A stretch of 64,000 bases of DNA from Catenuloplanes niger (GTDB taxonomy: Bacteria > Actinomycetota > Actinomycetes > Mycobacteriales > Micromonosporaceae). Where the stretch lies: assembly GCF_031458255.1 (NCBI RefSeq), contig NZ_JAVDYC010000001.1:806001-870000 (forward strand), given 5' to 3'. A program made the position numbers and the translations under genes. Every line of letters starts with the position of its first letter. Positions within the stretch are counted from its first letter, which is position 1. The notes beneath the pieces are model-generated. The model was not told where the DNA came from, did no database searches, and saw nothing but the letters and a program-made list of their open reading frames with translations. Of this stretch, positions 34,001-40,875 are shown one piece after another.

Positions 34001-35625
34001 GCTTCGCCTACCGATTCGACGCCGGCGCGCTCACCTCGATGCGCGCGGACGGACGGGAACTGCTGGCCGGACCGCCCACACTGGACGTGTACCGGCCGCC
34101 GACCAGCAACGAGACCTACGACTGGGGCACCGACGACCGGCGGATCTGGCACGACCTCGGCCTGGACCGGTTGCGGACCACGGTCACCGGCGTGCAGACC
34201 CGCACCGAGGCGGACGCGGTGGTGGTCGAGGTGCGCAGCACGGTCGACGGGACCGGCATCTCGTTCGCGCAGACGCTGCGCTACCGGATCGACCGCGGCG
34301 GAACGGTGACGCTCACCCAGGACGTGGCCGCGACCGGCAGCGGGGTGACCACGCTGCCGTACCTGCCCCGGGTCGGGATCGCACTGCGGCTGCCGGACGA
34401 GATGCAGCGGTTCGCCTTCTACGGGCGCGGGCCGCACGAGTCGTACAACGACCGGCGCAGCGCCGCGCGGCTCGGCGTCTACCGCAGCACCGTCGAGCAG
34501 GAGTACGTGCGCTACTCCCGGCCGCAGGCCTACGGCAACCACACCGACACGCGTTGGGCGACGCTGCACGACGGCCGGGCCGGACTGCTCGTCGGCGGCG
34601 CCCGGGACGTGAGCGTGACACCGTTCGACGACCTGGACCGCGCCGAGTACGACCACCAGCTCCCGCTGGTCCGCAACCGGGGCTGGGTGACGCTGCACGC
34701 GCTGGCCGGCGAGACCGGCATGGGCGAGACGCCGAACTCGGTGCTCGACCCGTTCCGGTTGTCACCGTCCCGGCCGTACTCGCACGAGCTGGTGCTGCGC
34801 CCGCTGACCCGCGCCGAGGTGCGGGCCGGCGGTGTCCCGGACTCCGACGTCGCGGCACCGTGCGCGCCGGACGTCACGGCCGCCACCGACGGCGCGATCG
34901 AGCCCGGCACGCCGGAACGGGTCGAGGTCACCGTGGCCGCCCGGTGCGCGGACGGCCTGCGCACGGCCACGGCCGCGCTCGCCGCACCCGACGGCTGGAC
35001 GGTCACGCCGGCACAGGCCGACCTCGGCACGGTCGCGGCCGGCAGCCCGGAGACGGCCGCGTTCACGGTCACCGCGCCGCCGGGCACGGACCTCGGCCGG
35101 TACGAGCTGACCGCCACGGTGACGTCCGGCAACGCGGCCGGCTACCGCACCGCGGTCACCGCGGTCACCGCGACGGAGGCGCCGCTGCCCGCCGGTTACC
35201 AGTGGCTCAGCGACCGGCCGTGGGTGCAGCAGGCCAACGGCTGGGGACCGGTCGAGAAGGACCGCAGCAACGGTGAGCAGGGCCCGGCCGACGGCAACCC
35301 GATGAGCATCGGCGGCGTCCGGTACGCGAAGGGCCTCGGCGTGCACGCCTACTCCAGCGTGCTCGTCGACGTCGGCGGCACCTGCACCCGGTTCCGCGCC
35401 GATGTCGGCGTCGACGACGAGGCGTCCGGCTCGGTCGAGTTCGAGGTCTGGGCCGACGGCACGCTCCGCGCCCGCAGCGGCACCGTCACCGGTGCGGGCA
35501 ACGCCGTCCGCCTCGACGTCGACGTCACCGGCGCCCGGCAGCTCGACCTGCGCGTCACCGACGCCGGCAACGGCAACGGCATGGACCACGCCGACTGGGC
35601 CGCCGCCCGCCTCGCCTGCGACTGA
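31012..35625 (+). CDS. Very large secreted GH2 glycosidase (beta-galactosidase-like) with LamG, NEW3 and NPCBM domains
   Basis: The 1537-residue precursor is about 500 residues longer than LacZ. In order: signal peptide to about 24; Ala-rich spacer; GH2 sugar-binding domain with WRLKIHDRPADVPAAF; immunoglobulin-like domain; GH2 barrel with acid/base E517 (DTGNEAGLG) and nucleophile E582 (VMGEYAHAMGNG). A LamG/concanavalin-like insert follows at about 645-825 (LTLDAWVKPGEWTGSFPILT, RLYIDGVEAG), then the C-terminal beta-galactosidase small-chain domain (about 985-1270, FYGRGPHESYNDR), a NEW3-type beta-sandwich (about 1283-1375) and an NPCBM carbohydrate-binding domain (about 1395-1537). Secretion suggests action on plant or microbial polysaccharide. 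AGGAG lies 7 nt before ATG 31012. Confidence 0.92.
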   Translation: MRRTPGRAIAFAAALVVVLTPGAGAAAPPGAAARPEPAPAAEVAAAGAAARAATAATTPVDPAGGPRTTEELYRYLEDPGLVGEGQQPQHSDLRPYPDARAAVADLTDRRARNPHVLPLNGQWRLKIHDRPADVPAAFRTDGFDASGWPAATVPHTWQSDFIDHPMFRNIPEEFPDDPPRVPRDVNPTGAYVRTVDLPADWDGDRVFLRFEGVTSAYLIWVNGGYVGYDQGGYTPAEFDVTDRLRPGRNQIAVQVHRWSSGSYLEDVDQWRFSGIFRDVWLYRTAQTRLQDAYLTTDLDADYRDATLHARVDVAGPAAGHTVRATLRDPRNRTVATADVPAGTALTMPVTDPAKWSAEEPNLYALVLELLAPDGTALHTTAQPVGFREIEVRDRQILVNGKRILIKGTNRAETDPDTGRYNTPQRQRDDVFLMKRLHLNAVRTSHYPSDPYLYRLADRHGLWVDDEVDIETHSHETCPSNCLADRPEWQAAFADRFQAMVARDKNHPSVIFWDTGNEAGLGAAHHAMAAWADANEPTRLLYHQSNNPDGDAPFADVDGPRYPTPARLENRVNSSTKPVVMGEYAHAMGNGLGNFDQFWALARRYPQMQGGFIWDWADQNLRQPLILTPDSSPNRIQAFGVGKPEPAPGRRGQAVSLSGLDDFVDVFRDRRLDLTGPLTLDAWVKPGEWTGSFPILTKGQGYALQMRDAGTLEFGVDAGGWAAVSAAVPDDWYGAWHRVTGVYDGAALRLYIDGVEAGSVPRTGPVDPGLFEVNVGRNADTQQDNDLWSIRLGRGLVDDARIYGRALTPAELAGDPAGQAVLALNFDTYQRRGDFLSLGISLSGTDGLVGSDRYLQPETAELAWAQAPIRFTAADPVRGRVTVHNEQQAGAYELRLDWSLTEQARTLRSGSRTLRLAPGETVALDLGAAPANPDDRERMLNLTAVTTRDVAWAGRGWTIGYDQFSAGGRAVPGILPAPVRGAPAVTTRGDAITVSGTGFAYRFDAGALTSMRADGRELLAGPPTLDVYRPPTSNETYDWGTDDRRIWHDLGLDRLRTTVTGVQTRTEADAVVVEVRSTVDGTGISFAQTLRYRIDRGGTVTLTQDVAATGSGVTTLPYLPRVGIALRLPDEMQRFAFYGRGPHESYNDRRSAARLGVYRSTVEQEYVRYSRPQAYGNHTDTRWATLHDGRAGLLVGGARDVSVTPFDDLDRAEYDHQLPLVRNRGWVTLHALAGETGMGETPNSVLDPFRLSPSRPYSHELVLRPLTRAEVRAGGVPDSDVAAPCAPDVTAATDGAIEPGTPERVEVTVAARCADGLRTATAALAAPDGWTVTPAQADLGTVAAGSPETAAFTVTAPPGTDLGRYELTATVTSGNAAGYRTAVTAVTATEAPLPAGYQWLSDRPWVQQANGWGPVEKDRSNGEQGPADGNPMSIGGVRYAKGLGVHAYSSVLVDVGGTCTRFRADVGVDDEASGSVEFEVWADGTLRARSGTVTGAGNAVRLDVDVTGARQLDLRVTDAGNGNGMDHADWAAARLACD

Positions 35626-35640
35626 CCGCACGGTGGAACG

Positions 35641-36564
35641 TCACCGCGGCGCCGGGCCGTCGTCGCTGGGGCGGTGGCCGTAGCGGCGTCGGAAGGCCCG
35701 GGCGAAGTGGCCGCTGTCGGCGAACTGCCAGCGGGCGGCGATCTCGCTGATGGTCATGCGGCGGTCCGGGGCGGTCAGGGCCCGCCGGGCGGCGTCCAGG
35801 CGGCGGTCGCGGATGTAGGCACCGATCGCCTGGCCGTCGGCGGCGAACGCGCGCTGCAGCGTGCGCACTGAGACGTTGAGTTCCCCGGCCAGCATGGGCG
35901 CGCCCAGGTCGGGCTCGGTGAGGCGCCGGTCGGCCAGCTCGCGGGCCGCCTGGGCGAGCAGCGGGGCCGAGCGGGACTCGGCGTCGTCGAAGCGGCCGGT
36001 GACCGCGGCGCGGGCCAGCTCGACCAGGGCGGTGCGGGCCGCGCCGGCGCCGTCCGGGCCGAGGTCGCCGAGCACCCGGCCGACCATTCCGGCGTACGTG
36101 GTCAGCAGCCGCACCTCCGCGGTGCCGGCCGGGCCTGCGGACGGACGCCGGGACGGGCGGGGCAGCGACCCGGCGGGCAGCACCAGGATCCGGATGCGGG
36201 CGCCGGCCGTCGCGGCGAAGTGGGTCAGCCGGCCGGTCTGCACGAGCAGCCGGCCGGCCGGGACAGTGTGCTCGGTGCCACGTGGCTCGCCGACGCGCCA
36301 CGTGCCGCGACTGACCATCCACAGGCGTACGCAGTCGTCCCGCCCCGCGTGGCCGCCGGCCGTCCGTACCGCGGCATCGGTCTGGAAGTCGTTGTACATC
36401 ACGTCCTTGAGCCGGAACCCCTGTGTGCGCGCCCGGAACCCGGCGACCGTCTCCGGGCTGAACGGTGCCAGCCGGAACGACCGTCCCATCCGGGCCTGCC
36501 ACTCGTCCGCGAAGTCGCGGAACGCGGTTACGCCGGCCGTTCTCACCACGATCGACTCGTGCAT
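35641..36564 (-). CDS. AraC-family regulator (paralogue of the one at 24537)
   Basis: The 307-residue protein has the same plan as the 24537-25481 product: DEWQARMGRSFRLAPFSPET, RLWMVSRGTWRVGE, HTVPAGRLLVQTGRLTHFAA, then LAGELNVSVRTLQRAFAADG and AARWQFADSGHFARAFRRRY, ending GHRPSDDG. Both share the AraC_binding-like head and a conserved double helix-turn-helix. It is divergent from an SDR gene, the natural target. It converges on the GH2 gene with only 15 bp between stops. ATG 36564 is chosen; the much longer frame is out of family. Confidence 0.9.
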   Translation of the reverse strand: MHESIVVRTAGVTAFRDFADEWQARMGRSFRLAPFSPETVAGFRARTQGFRLKDVMYNDFQTDAAVRTAGGHAGRDDCVRLWMVSRGTWRVGEPRGTEHTVPAGRLLVQTGRLTHFAATAGARIRILVLPAGSLPRPSRRPSAGPAGTAEVRLLTTYAGMVGRVLGDLGPDGAGAARTALVELARAAVTGRFDDAESRSAPLLAQAARELADRRLTEPDLGAPMLAGELNVSVRTLQRAFAADGQAIGAYIRDRRLDAARRALTAPDRRMTISEIAARWQFADSGHFARAFRRRYGHRPSDDGPAPR

Positions 36565-36669
36565 CGCTGTCGCGAATCTCCGTTCCGGGTTGGCGCGCGG
36601 ATCCGAGTGCCCGGCACACCGTTCCTGCCATCGTGGCCCGAGCACAGGCTGATGAACGAGGTGACAGAC

Positions 36670-37398
36670 GTGAGCACGATAGCCATCGTGGGTGCGGGCC
36701 CGCAGCTGGGCCGCGCGATCGGGCGGCGCTTCGCGGCGGAGGGATTCGACGTCGCGTTGATCGCGCGGACGCGGTCGACGCTGGAGACGATCGCCGGCGA
36801 CCTGACCGGCGGAGGCCGCCGGGCGGAGGTCTTCCCGGCCGACGTCACCGACCGGGACGCGCTGCGCGACGCGCTGACCGCGGCCGAGCAGCGGCTGGGC
36901 CCGATCGACGTGCTCGAGTACTCCCCCGCGCCGACCCCGGCCGACCTGCGGCGCGCGCCGCTGGTGCGGGCGCGCGAGGTCGCCGTGGACGGGGTGCTGG
37001 CCGCCCAGCTGGACCTCTATCTGCTCGGCGGCGTGGCCGCGGTCACGCACGTGCTGCCCGGCATGCTGGCGCGCGGCACCGGCACGGTCCTGGTCAGCAG
37101 CGGCGCGGGCTCGGGGCCGCTGATCGCGCCGTACGCGGCCAGCGTCCAGATCGCCACCGGCGGGCTGCGCAACTGGATCCTCAACCTGCACGCCGACCTG
37201 GCCGGCACCGGCGTGTACGCCGCGCACGTGGCGATCGCCGCGTTCATCGGCCAGGGCGGTCCGGCGTCGGACCCGGCCACGATCGCCGACGCCTACTGGC
37301 GGCTGCACGCCACGCGCGCCGACGCGGAGCTGGTCATCGACGATCTCCCGGCGGACTTCCGGGAACGCGGCCTGGCCGACAAGTTCCTGACGGGCTGA
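36670..37398 (+). CDS. SDR-family protein with altered active site
   Basis: The 242-residue Rossmann protein has a dinucleotide motif IVGAGPQLGRAIGRRF, then VFPADVTDRDAL and VLVSSGAGSGPLIAPYAASV. In classical SDRs the tyrosine is followed three residues later by lysine (YxxxK); here Y-A-A-S-V has valine, and the usual NNAG is replaced (EYSPAP). It may bind NAD(P) without normal SDR chemistry, as NmrA-like sensors do. GTG 36670 is chosen for the ACGAGG site 8 nt upstream; ATG 36652 is an alternative. It is divergent from the AraC regulator. Confidence 0.85.
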   Translation: MSTIAIVGAGPQLGRAIGRRFAAEGFDVALIARTRSTLETIAGDLTGGGRRAEVFPADVTDRDALRDALTAAEQRLGPIDVLEYSPAPTPADLRRAPLVRAREVAVDGVLAAQLDLYLLGGVAAVTHVLPGMLARGTGTVLVSSGAGSGPLIAPYAASVQIATGGLRNWILNLHADLAGTGVYAAHVAIAAFIGQGGPASDPATIADAYWRLHATRADAELVIDDLPADFRERGLADKFLTG

Positions 37399-37437
37399 AC
37401 CGAGAACCCGCCTCCCGGCGGGGCGGTGCCACGTGAC

Positions 37438-37461
37438 CCGCGGTTCCGGGCGGAACCGCGG
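37438..37461. terminator. Hairpin terminator
   Basis: CCGCGGTTCC (37438-37447) pairs perfectly with GGAACCGCGG (37452-37461) over GGGC, between convergent genes ending at 37398 and 37481. Confidence 0.7.
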
Positions 37462-37480
37462 CTCACGGGCCCGGCGTCGG

Positions 37481-38164
37481 TCAGCGGCCGAACAGTTCGC
37501 CCTGTGCGGTCGGCAGGCCGATCGCCTCGCGGAGCGCGAGCTCGCCGGCGGTCGGGGCCCAGCCGCCGATCGCGGCCAGCGCCGCCTCGAACTCGGCCTC
37601 GGTGGCCGCTGTCGTGGCCGGCGTCCACGTCTCCGCCAGCCGCGCGTCCTCGGCGGCCATCGCCTCGACCTGCGGTCGCACGGTGTCGAATCCGTTACGG
37701 ACGATCGGCGTCGTCCGGGAGAGATAGCTCGCGGCAACCTCCCGGGCGGCCTGTCGCCGGGGCCTGAACGAGACCCGCTCGTCGAACGCCCGCGCCGCCG
37801 CGAGCCGCGCCTTCTCCACCACGAACAGAAAACGCTGCTGGTCCTCGGTGACGACAGACGGGACGACGTCCACCGTGCGGGTCGGCAGGTCACCGTCGGA
37901 CGCGAACCAGCAGTAGATGCCGCGCTGCCCGTCCGCCCACTGCCGCTCGGTCGGCACGTACCAGCGGATCTCCGCGTTGACCGGCAGCGTCATCGTGTCG
38001 AAGACCTGTCGGTACAGCGTGGACGAGCAACCGGAGCCCTCGTCGGTGAGTTCCTGCGCGGTGGGGTACTCGTCCGGGTAGTGCGCGGGCTCCCAGCCGT
38101 TGTGCTCCAGCATTTCCGCGTCGTGCGGAGCGGTGCACGACACCTTCTCCAGGCCGTCCGGCAC
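37481..38164 (-). CDS. Septum-formation-type protein, 5'-truncated (possible pseudogene)
   Basis: The recognisable part begins at once with CLVPDGLEKVSCTAPHDAEM, the middle of the actinobacterial septum-formation/DUF4190-associated domain. It continues with GCSSTLYRQVF, VPTERQWADGQRGIYCWFAS and then a helical C-terminus. Family members normally have a signal or membrane segment and a G-x-C-L strand before this. The frame upstream of 38164 has GRCL in phase but then runs through low-complexity sequence to a stop at about 38278 with no ATG, GTG or TTG. The 5' end is therefore missing or replaced; a strong hairpin sits exactly there. GTG 38164 is the only available start. Confidence 0.6.
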   Translation of the reverse strand: MPDGLEKVSCTAPHDAEMLEHNGWEPAHYPDEYPTAQELTDEGSGCSSTLYRQVFDTMTLPVNAEIRWYVPTERQWADGQRGIYCWFASDGDLPTRTVDVVPSVVTEDQQRFLFVVEKARLAAARAFDERVSFRPRRQAAREVAASYLSRTTPIVRNGFDTVRPQVEAMAAEDARLAETWTPATTAATEAEFEAALAAIGGWAPTAGELALREAIGLPTAQGELFGR

Positions 38165-38170
38165 GAGGCA

Positions 38171-38197
38171 CCGGCCGGGGCGGGACGCCCCGGCCGG
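38171..38197. terminator. GC hairpin at the junction of two broken genes
   Basis: CCGGCCGGGGCG (38171-38182) pairs perfectly with CGCCCCGGCCGG (38186-38197) over a 3-nt loop. It follows the redox operon and marks the 5' edge of the truncated septum-formation gene. Confidence 0.7.
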
Positions 38198-38205
38198 GGG
38201 TGGAG

Positions 38206-38310
38206 TCAGGCGACCGTCGCCTCCAGGGTGCCGTCGAGCAGGCCGTCGTTCGTACGGGGCCGGCCGCCGGCGCGGCCGTCACCGATCGCGGTGCGGAGCG
38301 TCCCGGACAC
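38206..38310 (-). pseudogene. N-terminal fragment of an Ohr/OsmC-type peroxide-resistance gene
   Basis: A 34-codon frame starts at GTG 38308-38310 behind a textbook AAAGGAGATCACC site and ends with TGA at 38206. It encodes SGTLRTAIGDGRAGGRPRTN followed by DGLLDGTLEATVA. This resembles the start of organic-hydroperoxide-resistance (Ohr) proteins (T-A-x-x-x-G-x-GR-x-G-x-x-x-x-x-DG-x-LD-x-x-L), which are about 140 residues with two redox cysteines; none of that follows. It sits 15 bp downstream of a flavoprotein disulfide reductase gene, a sensible partner. It may be a gene remnant or a real micropeptide. Confidence 0.45.
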
Positions 38311-38325
38311 GGTGATCTCCTTTGG

Positions 38326-39657
38326 TCAGAGGGGATAGTTCTCGAGCAGCCGCAGCCAGACCTCGCTGACCGTCGGGTACGCGGGGACGGCGTGCCAGAG
38401 CCGGTGCAGCGGGACCTCGCCGACGATCGCGATCGTGGCGGCGTGCAGCAGTTCCGCGACGTCCGGGCCGGCGAGCGTGAAGCCCACGATGACGGACCGG
38501 TCCTCGTCGACGACCATGCGCGCGTGCCCGCGGTAGCCGTCCGCGTGCAGCGTCGCGCCCGCGACCGCGCCGAGGTCGTAGTCGACGACCCGGGTTCGCA
38601 GCCCGGCCTCGGCCGCCGCGGCCGCGGTCAGGCCGACCGAGGCGATCTCCGGGTCGGTGAAGACCACCTGCGGTACGACGCCGGAGTCGACGTGGGTGAC
38701 CGGCTTGCCGTGCGCGCGGGCGACGATCGCGTCGCCGGCCAGCCGCGCCTGGTACTTGCCCTGGTGGGTGAGCAGCGCGCGCCCGTTGACGTCGCCGACC
38801 GCGTAGAGCCACTCGTTGACCCGCATCGTGTCGTCGACGGTCAGGAACTCGCCGTCCTCGGTGTTCGGCGTGCGGCCGGTGGCGACCAGCACCTCGTCCG
38901 CCGCGACCACGGTGTCGTCGGCGAGCGTGAGCCGCACGGTGCCGTCGGTGTCCCGGCTCGCGGCGGTGACGGCGGCACCGAGCCGCACGGTCACGCCGGA
39001 CTCGCGCAGTGACTCCACGACGCGCTCACCGGCGAACGGCTCGAACGTGCCGAGCACCCCGGAGCGGGCCAGCAGCGTCACGGAACTGCCCAGCGCCGCG
39101 AACGCGGTGGCCATCTCGGTCGCCACCACGCCGCCGCCGATGATCGCCAGCCGGCCGGGCACCGAGGTGGCGGCGGCCGCCTCCCGGCTGGTCCACGGCG
39201 AGACGTCCCGCAGCCCGGGGATGTCCGGGACGAACGCGCGGGTGCCGGTGGCGACGACGACGGCGTGCCGGGCGGTGAGGCGGGCGGTGCCGGTCTCGAC
39301 GACCCGGTCGGCGACGATCCGCCCGTCGCCCCGGTGCAGCGCGATCCCGGCCTGCTCCAGCCAGGAGACCTGGCCGTCGTCCTTCCAGTGCGCGGCGAAC
39401 TCGTCCCGGCGGCGCAGCACCGCGGCCGGGTCGAGCTCACCGACCGGCACCCCGGGCACGCCCAGCGCGGCGCGGCGCACCGCCGCGCCGCGCAGCAGTG
39501 CCTTGGTGGGCATGCACGCCCAGTAGGAGCATTCGCCGCCGACCAGCTCGCGTTCGATGATCGCGGCGGTCAGGCCGCCCTTGACCGCCCGGTCGGCCAC
39601 GTTCTCGCCGGCGGGCCCGGCGCCGATCACGACCACGTCGTACGTAAAGGTGTTCAT
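38326..39657 (-). CDS. Pyridine nucleotide-disulfide oxidoreductase (dihydrolipoamide-dehydrogenase/mercuric-reductase-like)
   Basis: The 443-residue flavoprotein has an FAD motif VVVIGAGPAGENV, a redox-active pair C43/C48 in GGECSYWACMPTKAL, an NAD motif AIIGGGVVATEMATAFAALG, and a second FAD motif LYAVGDVNGR. The C-terminal dimer domain has PAYPTVSE, where lipoamide dehydrogenase has H-P-T-x-S-E: the catalytic histidine is Tyr427 here. That suggests a reductase for something other than lipoamide, for example a small disulfide or quinone. ATG 39657 starts 1 nt after the TGA of the membrane gene, so the genes are coupled and probably controlled by the TetR at 40259. Confidence 0.92.
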   Translation of the reverse strand: MNTFTYDVVVIGAGPAGENVADRAVKGGLTAAIIERELVGGECSYWACMPTKALLRGAAVRRAALGVPGVPVGELDPAAVLRRRDEFAAHWKDDGQVSWLEQAGIALHRGDGRIVADRVVETGTARLTARHAVVVATGTRAFVPDIPGLRDVSPWTSREAAAATSVPGRLAIIGGGVVATEMATAFAALGSSVTLLARSGVLGTFEPFAGERVVESLRESGVTVRLGAAVTAASRDTDGTVRLTLADDTVVAADEVLVATGRTPNTEDGEFLTVDDTMRVNEWLYAVGDVNGRALLTHQGKYQARLAGDAIVARAHGKPVTHVDSGVVPQVVFTDPEIASVGLTAAAAAEAGLRTRVVDYDLGAVAGATLHADGYRGHARMVVDEDRSVIVGFTLAGPDVAELLHAATIAIVGEVPLHRLWHAVPAYPTVSEVWLRLLENYPL

Positions 39658-39658
39658 G

Positions 39659-40165
39659 TCAGGACTTTCGCAGGCGGAACGCGGAGATGAGGAAGTACAC
39701 GCCGCCGAGCAGCGCGTAACCGGAGAGCGTGACGAGCGTCGGGTTCTCGGCGCCGAGCTGCAGCAGGAACGTGATGCCGACCAGGACGGACTGGCCGCCA
39801 CTGATGATCATGGGCCACTGACCGCCGAGCGCGCGCCGGCCGAGGGCGACGACGAGCTGGATGGCGCCGGCCGCGACGGCCCACGCGCCCCACACGCCGA
39901 GCACGGCCGGGATGCCGGAGGTGACCGCGACGGCGAGGCCCGCGGCGGTGAGCGTGCTGACCGCGACGTTCGCCCAGAGCGTCGGCGTCGGGCCGTTCGC
40001 GCGGAGGTCGACGATCGCGGCGGCGACGTCGAACAGCGGGTAGCTCACCAGCAGCGCGATGCTGACCGGGTTGAGGTCGGCGCCGGTGCCGAACAGCAGC
40101 GCGGCCCAGGCCAGTGCGAACCCGAATCGGACGAAGTAGAGCTGTCGTAGCGTCACGCGACTCAT
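39659..40165 (-). CDS. Small integral membrane protein (DUF308/HdeD-like)
   Basis: The 168-residue protein has five or six hydrophobic helices (FVRFGFALAWAALLFG, VSIALLVSYPLFDVAAAIVD, LTAAGLAVAVTSGIPAVLGV, GAIQLVVALGR, VLVGITFLLQLG, LLGGVYFLISAFRLRKS). It resembles small HdeD/DUF308-type membrane proteins of unknown role. First gene of a two- or three-gene redox operon, translationally coupled to the disulfide reductase. Divergent from the TetR gene, with a perfect 15-bp inverted repeat between them. Confidence 0.82.
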   Translation of the reverse strand: MSRVTLRQLYFVRFGFALAWAALLFGTGADLNPVSIALLVSYPLFDVAAAIVDLRANGPTPTLWANVAVSTLTAAGLAVAVTSGIPAVLGVWGAWAVAAGAIQLVVALGRRALGGQWPMIISGGQSVLVGITFLLQLGAENPTLVTLSGYALLGGVYFLISAFRLRKS

Positions 40166-40176
40166 CCCCAAAGAGG

Positions 40177-40240
40177 TAGAACGTTCGGTCTCGCAGAACT
40201 GTGGCACCGCGGCCGGGAAAATGCAAGACCGAACGTTCTA
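40177..40240. promoter_or_regulatory. Paired TetR operators between divergent genes
   Basis: TAGAACGTTCGGTCT (40177-40191) and AGACCGAACGTTCTA (40226-40240) are exact reverse complements, and each contains the palindrome AGAACGTTCT. One site abuts each divergent gene, so the TetR protein encoded at 40259 can repress both itself and the redox operon. Confidence 0.8.
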
Positions 40241-40245
40241 TCCGC

Positions 40246-40251
40246 TACGAT
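40246..40251 (+). promoter_or_regulatory. -10 box of the TetR gene
   Basis: TACGAT ends 7 nt before ATG 40259 and overlaps an earlier ATG at 40250. This favours the second ATG as a leaderless start. The right operator lies directly upstream of it. Confidence 0.55.
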
Positions 40252-40258
40252 GGCGGGC

Positions 40259-40813
40259 ATGAGGGAACCGAGGACATCCGAAGCGCGCAACCGCCTACTC
40301 GCGACCGCGACCCGGATCTTCTACGCCGAGGGCATCCACTCGGTCGGCATCGACCGGATCGTGGCGGAGGCGCAGATCACCCGCGCCACGCTCTACCGGC
40401 ACTTCCCCGGCAAGGAGGACCTCGTCGTCGCCTACCTGACCGAGGTCGACCAGGCCATCCGGGCGCAGGTGGACAAGGTGGCCGCGGCCGGGCTGCCACC
40501 GGTGGAGGCGGCGCGGGCGATCGCGCGCGGCATCGCGGACGACATCCGCTCGCCCGGCTTCCGCGGCTGCGCGTTCCTCAACGCCGCCACGGAGTATCCC
40601 GACCCGGCACACCCGGTGCACCGGGTCGTCATGGCACACCGCCGGTGGTTCGCGGACACCGTCGCGGAGCTGCTCGCCGAGCCCGCGGCCAGCCGGTTCG
40701 TGCTGCTCCGCGACGGCGCGATGGCCTCCGGCTGCCTGACCGAACCGGCCGCGGTCGGCGAGACGTTCCTGCTCGGCGTGGAGGCGTTGCTGCGCGACCA
40801 GGACCGGCCCTAG
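40259..40813 (+). CDS. TetR-family regulator of the redox cluster
   Basis: The 184-residue protein has a helix-turn-helix at about 10-55 (ATRIFYAEGIHSVGIDRIVA, then QITRATLYRHFPGKEDLVVA). The C-terminal domain is of the TetR_C_6/AcrR-like type, with GCAFLNAATEYPDPAHPVHR (one cysteine in a position often sensing electrophiles) and a second CLTEP cysteine. The divergent arrangement with a perfect operator pair makes the membrane-protein/reductase operon its target. The cysteines and the redox targets suggest a thiol-reactive inducer (inference). Confidence 0.92.
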   Translation: MREPRTSEARNRLLATATRIFYAEGIHSVGIDRIVAEAQITRATLYRHFPGKEDLVVAYLTEVDQAIRAQVDKVAAAGLPPVEAARAIARGIADDIRSPGFRGCAFLNAATEYPDPAHPVHRVVMAHRRWFADTVAELLAEPAASRFVLLRDGAMASGCLTEPAAVGETFLLGVEALLRDQDRP

Positions 40814-40823
40814 GGGACCGGTG

Positions 40824-40848
40824 TCGCACGGCCGGAGCGGCCGTGCGA
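40824..40848. terminator. Hairpin terminator
   Basis: TCGCACGGCCG (40824-40834) pairs perfectly with CGGCCGTGCGA (40838-40848) over a 3-nt loop, between convergent TetR and methyltransferase genes. Confidence 0.75.
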
Positions 40849-40875
40849 TCCGGCACCGGGCCCGGCCGCGGCGGG

